A stretch of DNA of 64,000 nt from Datura wrightii (lineage: Eukaryota > Streptophyta > Magnoliopsida > Solanales > Solanaceae): positions 85,893,501 through 85,957,500 of the forward strand of contig JASDFA010000007.1 in assembly GCA_035772735.1 (NCBI GenBank). Direction: 5' to 3'. The notes beneath the pieces are model-generated. The model was not told where the DNA came from, made no database searches, and was given only the letters and a program-made list of their open reading frames with translations. Below are positions 1 through 9,931 of this stretch, piece by piece (positions within the stretch are counted from its first letter, which is position 1; every line of letters starts with the position of its first letter). A program made the position numbers and the translations under genes.

Positions 1-995
1 ATTGGCCTGTGTGTCCCCAACCACATCTGCGGCAAAATGGGATGCTGGATCAGTGGGTTTGCTGCCTGACCCTTCTGGCCTGATGCTCGCTCTCTTTGAT
101 CATGTCTAGGCCTGGATGGCACACTCAATGTTGAAGATGCTGGAGCAGATGATCTCTGGGGAGTCTGTTGTCGGTACCCACCACCTGACCTCCGCTGGGA
201 TAATTTGTGGTCATCGGTCTTGGCCCTCTTGGCCTCCCTCTCCCTCAGATGTGCCATCTTCATCTGTTGGGCGCACAACACTATACGAGGAAAGTCCATA
301 TCTTGATGAAGCATGGAAGTCTTGCAATCTCTATCCAAATAGCCCACCACACCATGAATAAATCAGCTCACCCGCACCCTCTGATCAACCACCAACTCTG
401 GGGCATATTTTGACAAGCGAGTGAATTAAAGAGCATACTCTTGAACCGTCATCCTCCCTTGCTTTAGATTTAAAAACTCAGCTGTCTTTAGCTCCCTCAT
501 CTCATGAGGGAAGAACCAGTCTAGGAAAGCAACATGGAACTCCTCCCAAGTGACAGGACCTGCTCCGGTGACCCTGTTATCCTTCCAATGTCTAAACCAG
601 ATATGCGCGACCCCTTTCAAATGGTAAGAGGCCAACTCTGCGCACTCAACTCCATTCACCCCCATGACTTGGGTGATCTTGACAATTCATCTATAAACTC
701 ATGCGACATCTACCTTGGACCCAAGGAACTCCAGCGGGTTCATCCTCAAAATGTCTCTGACTTGAGTTGCCACTGCTTTGCCATTTTGGGGAACATGCGC
801 AATGGCCTGCTGATTGACCTGAGCGGTCAAGGCCTGTGCAAGCATCTGAATAGCAGCCCGAAACTTAGCATGAGCAACTGGCTCCGATGCTTGGGGCTCC
901 TGAATTGGTGCGGCTTTATGATGCCCATGCCCATTTCCATCCTCGTGGCCTTCACCATTTCTATTTCTCCTACCATTCATTCTTTGAGGAGCCAT
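1..995 (-). pseudogene. Element A gag remnant (Ty3/gypsy, Tekay/Del-like)
   Basis: Capsid/nucleocapsid polyprotein that would package element RNA. Read on the minus strand, the start (MAPQRMNGRR) is at 995, placed 196 bases after the primer-binding site as in sister elements. The N-terminal part has the FRAAIQMLAQALTAQVNQQ segment, which recurs in F. A frame slip near 700 separates it from the retrotransposon-gag core at 426-665 (HIWFRHWKD, FHVAFLDWFFPHEMRELK, FLNLKQGRMTVQEYAL). Stops follow. The window edge cuts the first zinc knuckle, of which C-RR-C-GWG-H is visible at 1-35. The frame shift and stops make it non-functional. The rest of the element lies to the left of the window. Confidence 0.88.
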
Positions 996-1190
996 GATTC
1001 TACAATCGTGAATAGCAAGAATTAGAAGGAAAGAAAGAGTTTTCATCGCATGACATAGATCATGAAAGAAGGGAACATTTTCCTAAATGTCTCGTAGCGT
1101 CTTCGTCATAAGCGTGGCGCACTTCACACTCATTAAAAAGACTTTACTCAACGTAGCTTTCAGAAACCCTAGGACACTTCAAAACCTAAA

Positions 1191-1202
1191 GCTCTGATAC
1201 CA
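1191..1202 (-). other. Element A primer-binding site (tRNA-iMet)
   Basis: The minus strand reads TGGTATCAGAGC, the 12 bases that pair with the 3' end of initiator tRNA-Met in most plant Ty3/gypsy chromoviruses. It lies four bases inside the LTR end. This fixes element A's orientation and its 5' LTR boundary. Confidence 0.93.
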
Positions 1203-1206
1203 AGTT

Positions 1207-3562
1207 TGTCACGACCCGAATAGGGGCCCGGATCGTAACACAGGACAAGGAGCCCGGAGATATCCCAAGTCGACCTATCGCATAAGCATACATCTAATCT
1301 CAATCAATAAATTGAATAACCAATAAAATAATCAAAGCTGAAGTCTAACTTGAACATAACATCAAAATATGAAATTTGATGCTGAATACATACATATGTA
1401 TAAAAAGCCTCTAAACATGACGAGTTGATGGAAAAAGACCCCAACTAACTCAACAAAACTGAAACTAAAATATATAAAGGAAAGCTGAATAGTCTAGTCC
1501 TGGGGAAATGATGACTCACCCACAAATAGAGTGTTATCTCTGATAAGCTGACTGCGAGTGGGGCTGAATCTGGGAGCTGGGTCCTGTATCATGAAATGAT
1601 ACAGCATAGAGCATACAGTCAGTATGTGGAATGTATCAAATGTGCAAGGTAAGTAAAACCGCTAAAGGAAATAAAATCATTTAAAGACAATGCATAATGT
1701 AACATAGACATAAGAATCTGAGAATAGGGCTTGTATGCATTCTTTCTGAAATCATGATCTCTTCAAAACATAATATGACATAACATAACTTCATAACATC
1801 ATAACTGAATCAATTGACTCAAAGATGAAAATTGACATTTATAAGTAAAGATGAACATTGAGTCAAACCTTCTTTTGAACATGCATTTACATAAATCTCA
1901 TAACTAATCAATATATATATCTAAAATCATGAGGAACAATGGGAGACTCGTCTCTTAACCAACATACCATGATAGAGCTTACATGGTCCCAACTATCACA
2001 CTCAAGTGGGTAGAGCCATCCAAAGCCTTGCCAGGGCTAGGGACGATACCAAGATATCGATATAAAGCTGAAGGCCCATCCGGGAAGGGGAAGCTCACAA
2101 GGAAGGTCCCAAAGTCATAATATATAAACCTACGTTGGCATGTAGTTTCGAGGCATAGGGTGATCGATCCTTAGCCTACTCGGTGCTAGACATTGCTCCC
2201 AAAACATGCATATACTCTACATCATTTTATAACAAAGCTCAACATCGTCTATTGATGAATCCCAATGATCAAATACATCTCAAATATGACATCATGCATA
2301 TGAGAAGCTTTAGCTCAAGAGATATCACAAGCTGAAAACATAGTTGGGGAGCTTGTGCTCCAAAACCATGTGGTAAGCCATACATAGGAAAATTTTAACT
2401 CAGAACATATCACAAGTTGAGAATATAATTGGCAGTATTTACTCCAATATAATGCGGTAAACTTAATTCGAAAAAAAAATCATCATTCATACTTAACATG
2501 TGGGCATTTCCCAAAGCTTTATCATACTTGATGATACTTAGTTCATATAAAAAACATCAATTATAAACATGGGTAGCTTTAAAACATGCTTTTCTTCACA
2601 ATATCTCATCATTATCACATATACATCACAAATCTCACTTTTCATGAACATCCCCTCAATGGGCTTTAAAATTCATAAGGTTAGAGACATGATTTTTAAT
2701 TGGAATTCTTATCAAAATAGCCCATGCTTCATAACTCGATAATAGAATCATAATCAATTCATACCCATGTGTAGAAATAGATAATTCATGCATTTGGATA
2801 AAACCCCATATATTAATCATGGAGATTAATACTTTTACAGAGGGACTGCGCTTGGGTGTGGAAGAAACCACCCATTCATGACCCTACATACCTGTTGGAG
2901 GCTAAATCTTACTCTCCCTTGAATGCCCAAAAAGAATTTGAAAGAAATTGAAGGTCACTAGCTTGCTCACCCTCTCAATTCTCTGCTACTTTGCATGCAT
3001 GGATGAAAAATGAATAAAATGGACTTAACCCCATAAAAGGCCACTTTTCATAACCCAAAATGTCATAGTTTAGGCTTTAGAAACTCAGGAATTATGAAAA
3101 ATCCCTTACTAATTTCGCAGAAAATAAGTGTCAAGTGGCCCTAACAGGTGACCTGACGATTCGTCTCTCCTGGGCATAACTCGTGATGCCGTCCGTGAAG
3201 TACACTACTTCACCTGATCTACTGGGCTCTTAACAGGAAACCACATGACTCGTTACTGGTGATCACGAGTTTTAGTCACCATCCGTGAAGTACACTGCCT
3301 ATTTTTATTTTCCTTTATTGTTTCCCTCCCTACGGCTGAACCAATGACTCGTGAGGCCTGACCACGAGTCGAGGTCATGCCCATGGGGTCTCACTTCTAC
3401 AGATCTTCCCATTGATCCCTGGGCCATCCCCACGACTCACCCCACAGCTCGTTGGCTGCCCTCACGAGTCTTCTCATGACTCGTTCTGAGTCTGCTACAA
3501 ATTTCTCACTTTTTCCCCATTTAAACTCCCGGGTCTGATCTTTGGGCTTTCAGGTTATAACA
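1207..3562 (-). mobile_element. Element A 5' LTR
   Basis: Plus-strand ends are TGTCACGACC at 1207 and TTATAACA at 3562, so the LTR runs TG...CA on the minus strand, about 2356 bp. It holds no gene. The segment near 3520-3562 is a reverse-complement relative of the starts of element F's LTRs at 55955 and 62679, so A and F are the same family. 3140-3490 is packed with ACGAGTCGT-like motifs. The right edge abuts the middle of B's LTR at 3563, so A inserted into B. The matching target duplication lies outside the window. Confidence 0.85.
3140..3490. repeat. Cluster of CGAGTCG/CGACTCG-type motifs in LTR A
   Basis: Irregularly spaced copies of GACTCGT, ACGAGTC and relatives occur about every 20-40 bases, in both orientations because the core is nearly palindromic. 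Equivalent clusters occur in the LTRs of B, H, F and G. The function is unknown. The core resembles the GCN4/bZIP half-site family (TGAGTCA), which is an inference only. Confidence 0.6.
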
Positions 3563-4894
3563 TTATTCATGTTGCTTGACTCTAGAAGTGTTGGGATTCC
3601 CATATTGTTAAAATTAGTTGAAATGTCAATCAATTGCATGCTAGACGAATTTCAATCAAAATGTTAGCATGTTCAATATTTTTCAGAAATGTCAGCTGAT
3701 TAGTTTGACTACAGTCTTTTCTTGAGGTGTCAGTGGTGCCTCCCAGTTATTAGTTATTAGTTATTAGACTCAAATATCAGTTATCAGATTTAGTGGTTCT
3801 TTATATGGTTATGAAACTTCTAGATAAGTAGTTCTGACCTATCTTAGAACCCCCAGCTTTAGTTTTAGTTTGTTCTTTAGATGGTTATGACGCTTCCAGA
3901 TAAGCAGCTCTAGCCAGTCTTAGAACACTAGTTATAGAATCTAGTCCAGTAAGACTCTCAGGGTACTTCCAAATAGGTATCCCTGACTTAGTCTTGGACC
4001 CCAGTTTCGAGCTATCAACTTAGTAGTCAAACTAGGACTACCTAGTGGGAGTAGGACTTAGCACCGAGCGGATCAAGGTTCCAGCGCACCCAGGTTCCCA
4101 GAACTATGTTGCCACCGTAGGTTATTTTATTGGCCCTATGGCCCCAGACTTGTGATCATCCAGTTCATGCCTTTATACCCTGGCAAGGTATATTGGGTCC
4201 TACCGATGGGGTTTATACATTAAACTCCACGTCTAGCTCATGCGGTTATATATCGGTGATAGACTCTTCCTCTAGTCAGTTCAGTTTCAGTTTACTCAGT
4301 TCATTTCAATTTAGTACAGTTAGTTCAGTCAGTATCTTAGATTTATGGCATGTTATTATTGACCATCTCATTTATATTTCAGTTGTTCAGTTTTTAGTAT
4401 TTCAGTTGGTCATTACATCTCATCACAGTTCAGTTATTTGTTCTTTATGTTATATTTTTCTCCCACTTACTCAGTACATTCAAAGTACTGATGCACACCT
4501 TCTATGATGTATCATGATACAGGCGCAAGTTCTCAACCTCAGCACCATTAGTAGATCTTGTTCAGGTGATATCAACAGTATCAGTGGTGAGTCCTCATCT
4601 GAGGACAATATTTACTTTTTCAGTTATCTTTTCAATTAGTTAGACTTTAGAGTTAGCTAGGGGCTTGTCCCAACAACTCGTCATATGTAGATGGCTTTCA
4701 GACATAGACTCAGACTTTCAGTTTTGCTTTTAGATGTATAAACTTTTATTATTTAGCTTTTCATAGCTTTATTATTTAAGCTTCCTCTATGATTATCCAG
4801 ATTACCAGTGTTGTGATAGACCATGGGTTGGCTTGGGGTTACTTGTGATTCCAAGTACTGTGTCTCGTCTAGGGTATAGACTCGGGTTATGACA
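3563..4894 (+). mobile_element. Element B 5' LTR, 3' half only
   Basis: 1332 bp collinear with 11124-12452 of B's own 3' LTR. It ends in TTATGACA at 4894, directly before a primer-binding site. The missing first 1.2 kb lies on the far side of element A, beyond the left edge. No gene is present. The ORF at 4130-4507 is LTR sequence with no recognisable protein. Confidence 0.87.
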
Positions 4895-4898
4895 AACT

Positions 4899-4910
4899 TG
4901 GTATCAGAGC
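4899..4910 (+). other. Element B primer-binding site (tRNA-iMet)
   Basis: Perfect TGGTATCAGAGC four bases after the LTR end, for priming minus-strand DNA from initiator tRNA-Met. About 200 bases of untranslated leader follow before the gag start at 5114. Confidence 0.93.
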
Positions 4911-5113
4911 ACTAGGTTTAGAGTATCCTAGGATGTCTGAAAGCCGCGTCAAGTAGAGTCCTTTTCATGGGTGTGAAGTGCACCACACTTATGATGGGGA
5001 GGCTACAAGACGTTATTAGGAAAACTCCCTTTTGTTCGTACTCTTTATCCTGCATTGAAGTTCAATCTAGAAATGTTCTCCTAACTCATACTCTATTTTG
5101 TTTCAGTGAAACC

Positions 5114-5476
5114 ATGCCTCCAAGATTCGAAAATAGAAGAAGGGCCGTCAATGCTAATCGACCTGCTCCAACAGCTCCAGCAGCCCCTCTAGATGACGAA
5201 GTGTCCTCAGAGGAGTTTAGAGCAGCAATCTAGCTGCTGGCACAAGTAGTCACAAACCAGATGAACCAACAGGTGGGTTTATTTGGGTGTGGACAACTAG
5301 GTCACCAGCTCAGAGAATTCCCATTAGCAGGACAGGAGAGATCATAGTCTACCACTTCAGCAGCTCTTGCAGGTCGACCATCTCAGTAGGCCAACACTTC
5401 AGGTACGGATGGCGGTCAGTGCCAAAACCATTTTTATGCTTTGTCCTCTCATCAGGATCAAGAGAGCTGACCTGAC
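5114..5476 (+). pseudogene. Element B gag, centrally deleted
   Basis: The start codon at 5114 (MPPRFENRR) follows the usual leader. The N-terminal conserved patch (EEFRAAI) hits a stop at 5231, then LLAQVVTNQMNQQVG continues and jumps at about 5280 straight to zinc-knuckle sequence (GCGQLGHQLREFP, last Cys lost). The whole capsid core seen in A, F and H is therefore missing. A protein from here could not assemble particles. It is followed by the Gly/Gln-rich linker that leads into protease. Confidence 0.82.
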
Positions 5477-5600
5477 GTGGTCATGGGTATATTACATCTC
5501 TTCCATCTAGATGTGTATGCCCTACTAGATCCAGGAGCCACATTATCATTCGTGACTCCCTATGTAGCTGCCCAGTTTGATATCAATCCAGAAGTCCTCT
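5477..5600 (+). pseudogene. Element B protease, N-terminal part
   Basis: Retropepsin-type aspartic protease that would cut Gag-Pol. The active-site region reads ALLDPGATLSFVTPYVA near 5516-5566, with the D-P-G form in place of D-S/T-G. The reading matches F (59080) and H (minus, 47570). It stops matching at about 5600, where a foreign block is inserted. The C-terminal half resumes near 6600. Confidence 0.8.
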
Positions 5601-6147
5601 CAGAACCACCTGTTGGTTCACCTGGTTTGAGACTGTCTGTGCTAGCAGATGGATTTCTGCTCTGAACTCCACTGACAACACTTGGTCATCCTAAGGGGCT
5701 GCTACAGCTGGTGGGGCAAGTCAGTTAGCGTTGCTGAACCTTCTTCCATTTCTGCGTCTTGGAGGCATGATTTCACTTAAACGAAATAGAGCACGAGTTA
5801 GGAGAACATTTCTGGAATTGAACTTCAATGCACGATAAAGAGTATGAACAAAAGATAGTTTTCCTAATAATATCTCGTAGCCTCCCTGTCATAAGTGTGG
5901 CATGCTTCACACCCATGAAAAGGACTCTACTTGACGCGGCTTTCAGACATCGAAGGATACTCTAAACCTAGTGATCTGATACCAAGTTTGTCACGACTCG
6001 AGTCTATACCCTAGACGAGATACGGTACTTAGAGTCACAAGTAACCCCCAGCCAACCCATTGTCTATCATAACATTGGCAATCTGAGTAATCATATAGGA
6101 AACATAAATATTAACACCATCTAAGAAAAACCAAATAATAAAAGTTT
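5601..6147 (-). mobile_element. Inverted B-family fragment: gag start, primer site, LTR end
   Basis: On the minus strand this reads, in order: the last about 160 bases of a B-type LTR (plus-strand start TGTCACGACTCG at 5989), a slightly mutated primer site (5973-5984), a leader, a gag start (MPPRRRN, near 5768) and gag to NQQVN near 5600. It is thus a 5' piece of a second B-family copy, inverted and embedded in B's protease gene. It has no complete LTR and no target duplication, so it looks like repair filler and not a normal insertion. Confidence 0.75.
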
Positions 6148-6552
6148 GGTCATATATAAGACTATGACATCACCACTAACGCGGTTATTTCAAGTGGGAA
6201 GATGTCCCTTCAGTTATGATAACTTTGAGATGGCCATCTCGGCAAGGTAGTATTGATTGACCAAAATTGTTCATTATTTGATTAGAGACCATATAGCTTA
6301 TGGATCATGCAGTGTAACATGTATATGTGCTTATTTGATTGTATTCACAAGATGTATCATATTTTGTTTAGATACAAGCTTCCAAAGTTGCGGGTTGTAT
6401 CTATTCTCAATTCTTGTTTTCAGTATCTTAGATGTTCTATGTTTATTGTTTCAGCCCTACATACCAGAATATTTTATTTGTACTGACGTCTCTTCTCCTA
6501 GGGACCCCCTTCTTGCAATGTGCAATAGGTACATGTAGAGGCTCGGATCAAT
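6148..6552 (+). mobile_element. Fragment of an E-family LTR
   Basis: About 400 bases match E1 at 40810-41210, including the phrase GGATGGCCATCTCGG-like at 6225-6240 and the TAGGGACCCCCTTCTTGCAA block near 6500. Match is lost at both ends (about 6148 and 6552). With the inverted piece before it, this forms one composite block inside B's protease gene. The 93-residue ORF inside it is not a protein of any family I recognise. Confidence 0.7.
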
Positions 6553-6599
6553 GATAACGTCTAAAATACATTGCTCTTTTACGAAAGAGCATAAATGGT

Positions 6600-7676
6600 C
6601 ACTGCTCAAACTAAAATCTTGAACAAAGTCATTCCAGATGATCTCGTAGAGTTAGATATGGTCGATTTTGATCTCATTCTTGACATTGATTGATTACACT
6701 CCGATTATGCCTCAGTCGACTGCAGAACTAGAGTCATCAGATTTCAGTTCACTAATGAGCCAGTTTTAGAGTGGATAGACAGTAGTTCAGCACCTAAGGA
6801 TCAATTTATTTCCTACCTTAAGGCTAGAAATCTTATTTCTAAGGGGTGCATTTATCACTTAGTTCAGGTCAAGGATTCCATCTCTGAGACCCCAACTATC
6901 CAGTCAGTTCCAATTATCAGTGAGTTCCCTGATGTGTTTCTCAAATATCTTCCCGGAGTCCCTCCTGAGCGGGAAATAGACTTCAGTATAGACCTTCATT
7001 TAGACACTCAGCCCATCTCCATCCCTCCTTACAGAATTGCTCTAACTGAGCTTAAGGAGTTGAAGGAGCCTCTAAAAGACCTTCTCGATAAAGGTTTCAT
7101 CAGGCCCAGCATCTCTCCACGGGATGCTCCAGTATTATTCGTGAGAAAGAAAAACGGTGCTCTCATAATGTGTATTGATTACCGTCAATTGAACAAAGCC
7201 ACAGTTAAGAATAGGTATCCCCTACCCAGGATTGATGACTTGTTCGATCAGCTTCAGGGAGCCAGTTGCTTCTCCAAGGTAGATCTCAGGTCGAGGTATG
7301 ATTATCTTAGAGTCATAGAATGTGACATACCGAAAATAGCCTTCAGAACTCAATATGGCCAGTATGAATTTGTGGTTATGTCCTTCGGACTAGCTAATGC
7401 CCCCACAACTTTCATGGACCTAATGAACAAGGTTTTCAAGCTGTATCTAGATATGTTCATCATTGTGTTCATGGATGACATTCTGGTATACTCTAGAAAC
7501 GAGGAGGAACATGTTAACCATCCGAGGGTTGTGCTACAGACGCTCAGAGACTGCCAGTTGTTTGGTAAGTTCAGTAAATGTGAATTATGGTTGAAGTTTG
7601 TGACTTTCCTTAGTCACGTGATCTCGGGTGAGGGTATTCAGGTAGATCCTCAAAAGATAACAGCGATGATAGGCTG
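6600..7676 (+). pseudogene. Element B protease end and reverse transcriptase
   Basis: RNA-dependent DNA polymerase of the Ty3/gypsy type. Protease C-terminus (DLVELDMVDFDLIL then a stop in place of the usual Trp) is followed by the linker (ISYLKARN, SKGCIYHL) and RT: PERE-DFSIDL, PPYRIA, LLDKGFIRPS, FVRKKNGAL, IDYRQLNKATVKNRYPLPRI, DLFDQLQGA, FSKVDLRS. The catalytic FMDD is at 7468-7479, followed by CEL-WL and FLSHVISGEGI. The usual SGYHQLR has become SRYDYLR. One long open segment (6934-7677) ends in a stop at the RT/RNase H boundary. RT is otherwise the best preserved part of B, but it has no intact upstream gag. Confidence 0.88.
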
Positions 7677-7679
7677 ACA

Positions 7680-8260
7680 ATACCTACTTCCCCAACTGAA
7701 ATCAGAAGTTTCTTGGGTCTAGACGGTTATTACGGACGTTTTATGGAAGGTTTTTCCTCTATTGCATCTCCTCTGACTAGGTTGACTCAGAAAAAGGTGA
7801 AGTTTCAGTGGTCAGATGCATGTGGGAATAGTTTCCAGGAGTTGAAGAATCAACTCACTACTGCTTCAGTGTTAACCTTTCTGGAAGAAACAAATGGGCT
7901 CGTAGTGTATTATGACGCTTCTAGAGTTGGACTCAGTTGTGCTCTGATGCAGCGGGGTAAGGTGATAGCTTACTCCTCCAAATAGCTCAAAGTTCATGAA
8001 ATGAATAATCCAACTCATGATTTTGAGTTGGCAACAGTGGTGTTTGCATTGAAAATATGGAGGCACTACCTTTATGGGGCTCACATGGATGTTTTCACCA
8101 ATCACAAGAGCCTTCAATATGGTTCAACCAGAAAGACTTAAATCTTCGTCAGAGAAGGTGGTTGGAGATATTGAAGGATTATGACATGAGTGTGATGTAC
8201 CACCCGGGCAAGGCCAATGTGGTGGTTGATTCCCTAAGCAGGATGTCCATGGCGAGCATG
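7680..8260 (+). pseudogene. Element B RNase H
   Basis: RNase H would remove template RNA during reverse transcription. Visible landmarks: FLGLDGYYGRF, PLTRLTQKKVKFQWSDAC, YYDASRVGLSCALMQ (first catalytic Asp near 7912), then a stop at 7983, THDFELATVVFALKIWRHYLYG, a frame shift near 8115, and RQRRWLEILKDYDM with YHPGKANVVVDSLSRM. At least one stop and one frame shift break it. Confidence 0.83.
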
Positions 8261-9140
8261 TCTCATGTTGAGGAGAGAAGAAAAGAACTGGCAAAAGATA
8301 TTCACAAGTTAGCTCGGTTGGGAGTGCAGTTGTTTGATTCAGCTGAGGGCGAAGTAGTAGTGCAGAGTGGATCAAATTCCTCGTTAGTCATTGAAGTTAA
8401 GTCAAGGCAGGATGAAGATCCCATACTGCTTAAGTTAAAGGAAGCAGTTCTCAGAAAAGAAGTGGAGGTTTTCTCCAAAGGGGGAGATGGTGTACTCCTT
8501 TACCAGGGTAGACTATGTGTACCGGATCTAGGTGACTTGAGACAGTAGATACTGGCTGAAGCACACAGTTTGAGATATTCTATCCACCCAAGTGCCACTA
8601 AGACGTACCGTGATTTACAAGATATTTACTGGTGGAACGACACGAAAAGAGATATAGCAGAATTTGTGGCTAAGTGACCGAACTGCCAGCAGGTGAAGGT
8701 GAAACATCAGAGACCGGGAGGTATGAATCAGGATATCAGCATACCCACATGGAAGTGGAACAAGTAAATATGGACTTTATTACAGGTCTACCTCGTACTC
8801 ATAGGCAGCATGACTCAATATGGGTAGTAGTAGACCGGGTGACCAAGTCAGATCATTTCCTCCCAGTTAAAACTACAGACTTAGCTGAGGATTATGCTAG
8901 GCTATATATCCGAGAGTTGGTCAGACTGCATGGGGTTCCCTTGTCCATTAATTAAGATAGAGGTACCCAGTTTAGCTCAAATTTTTGGAAGTTATTTCAG
9001 AAAGGACTCGGTACCCAGGTCAAGCTCAGCACAACTTTTCACCCTTAGACAGATGGACAAGCTGAGCGGACTATCCTAACCTTATAAGATATGTTGAGAG
9101 CTTGTGTGATCGATTTCAAGGGTAGTTGGTGAAGATACCT
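8261..9140 (+). pseudogene. Element B integrase
   Basis: Would insert element cDNA into the genome. The linker leads to the HHCC zinc-binding region (YSIHP at 8578, PNCQQVKV at 8680, with the first Cys codon changed to a stop) and the catalytic core. Core: MDFITGLPRT (Asp at 8773-8775), DSIWVVVDRVTKS, LHGVPLSI, stop, DRGTQF (Asp 8956-8958), TDGQAERT (Glu 9064-9066). The DD(35)E residues are therefore visible but separated by stops. After VIDFKGSW the usual NNSYHSSIQMAP-type segment is missing, a deletion near 9130-9170. Confidence 0.83.
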
Positions 9141-9229
9141 TGATAGGGCCAGACTCACTTCATGAAGCTAATGTAGAAAGTGCAACTTATCAAGGAGAGG
9201 TTGAAAACAGTGCAAAGCCGACAAAAATT

Positions 9230-9690
9230 CCTACACTGATGTAAGGAGAAGAGAGTTAGAATTTGCAGTAGATGATTGGATTTATCTAAAAATTTCACCC
9301 ATGAAGGGGGTGATGAGGTTTAGGAAGAAAGGTAAACTTAGTTTGAGATATGTGGGACCCTACAAAATTCTGAAGTGAATTGGAAGTGTGGCATATGAGT
9401 TAGAATTACCTCAAGAGTTAGTATTTGGGCATCCAGTGTTCCATGTGTCACTATTAAAGAAGTGCATCGGTGATCCAACTTCATTTGTGCCACTAGGTAG
9501 TGTGAGAGTTAAAGTCTCTCTTACAAAGAGGTCCCAGTTCAGATCCTTGACCATTAGGTTCGTAAGTTGAGAAACAAGGAAGTTGCTTATGTGAAAGTCT
9601 TGTGGAAGAACTAGCTAGTTAAGGGAGCCAAATGGGAGGCAGAAGCAGACATGATGGCCAGATACCCCCATTTATTCTCTTCTAGTTCAG
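9230..9690 (+). pseudogene. Element B integrase C-terminus and chromodomain-like tail
   Basis: The region holds the GPY/F-type module (FRKKGKLSLRYVGPYKIL, a stop, then GSVAYELELP) with HPVFHVSLLKKCIGDPTS, then the chromodomain-like end (RLRNKEVAYVKVLWKN, WEAEADMMARYPHLF) out of frame. In chromoviruses this tail is thought to steer integration to heterochromatin. A frame shift near 9515 and stops disable it. Confidence 0.78.
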
Positions 9691-9931
9691 TTCCAGCATC
9701 AGGTATAAAATTCCTCCTCAATACTCTAGTCAGTTCCGTACTCATCAGCTCCATTTAGATTTTCAATGTGCATTCTAGTTGCATCAACTCTGTTAGCATG
9801 GTTAACTCAGTTCGTAGTTAGTTACTCCTTCAGAAATCAGTTCATAGCCTCAGTCTGGGAATTGCAACTCTTTTCTCGGTTTTCCAGTAATTTTATCCTT
9901 CATTCGAGGATGAATGATCCCAAAGAGATAT
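9691..9931 (+). other. Element B 3' untranslated spacer and polypurine tract
   Basis: About 230 bases with no coding signal, ending with CATTCGAGGATGAATG and the eroded purine tract CCAAAGAGATA (to 9931). H's copy reads AAGGGGGAGATA (minus strand), so B's tract has lost several G residues. The tract primes plus-strand DNA. Confidence 0.7.

Noticed and set aside
3140..3490. Possible CRISPR-like array from repeated CGAGTCG words
   Set aside because: Repeats are 7-10 bases, degenerate and irregularly spaced, in an LTR of a plant element.
4899..4910. TGGTATCAGAGC runs as tRNA gene fragments
   Set aside because: Only the 12 bases complementary to the tRNA 3' end are present, right after LTR ends; no cloverleaf follows.
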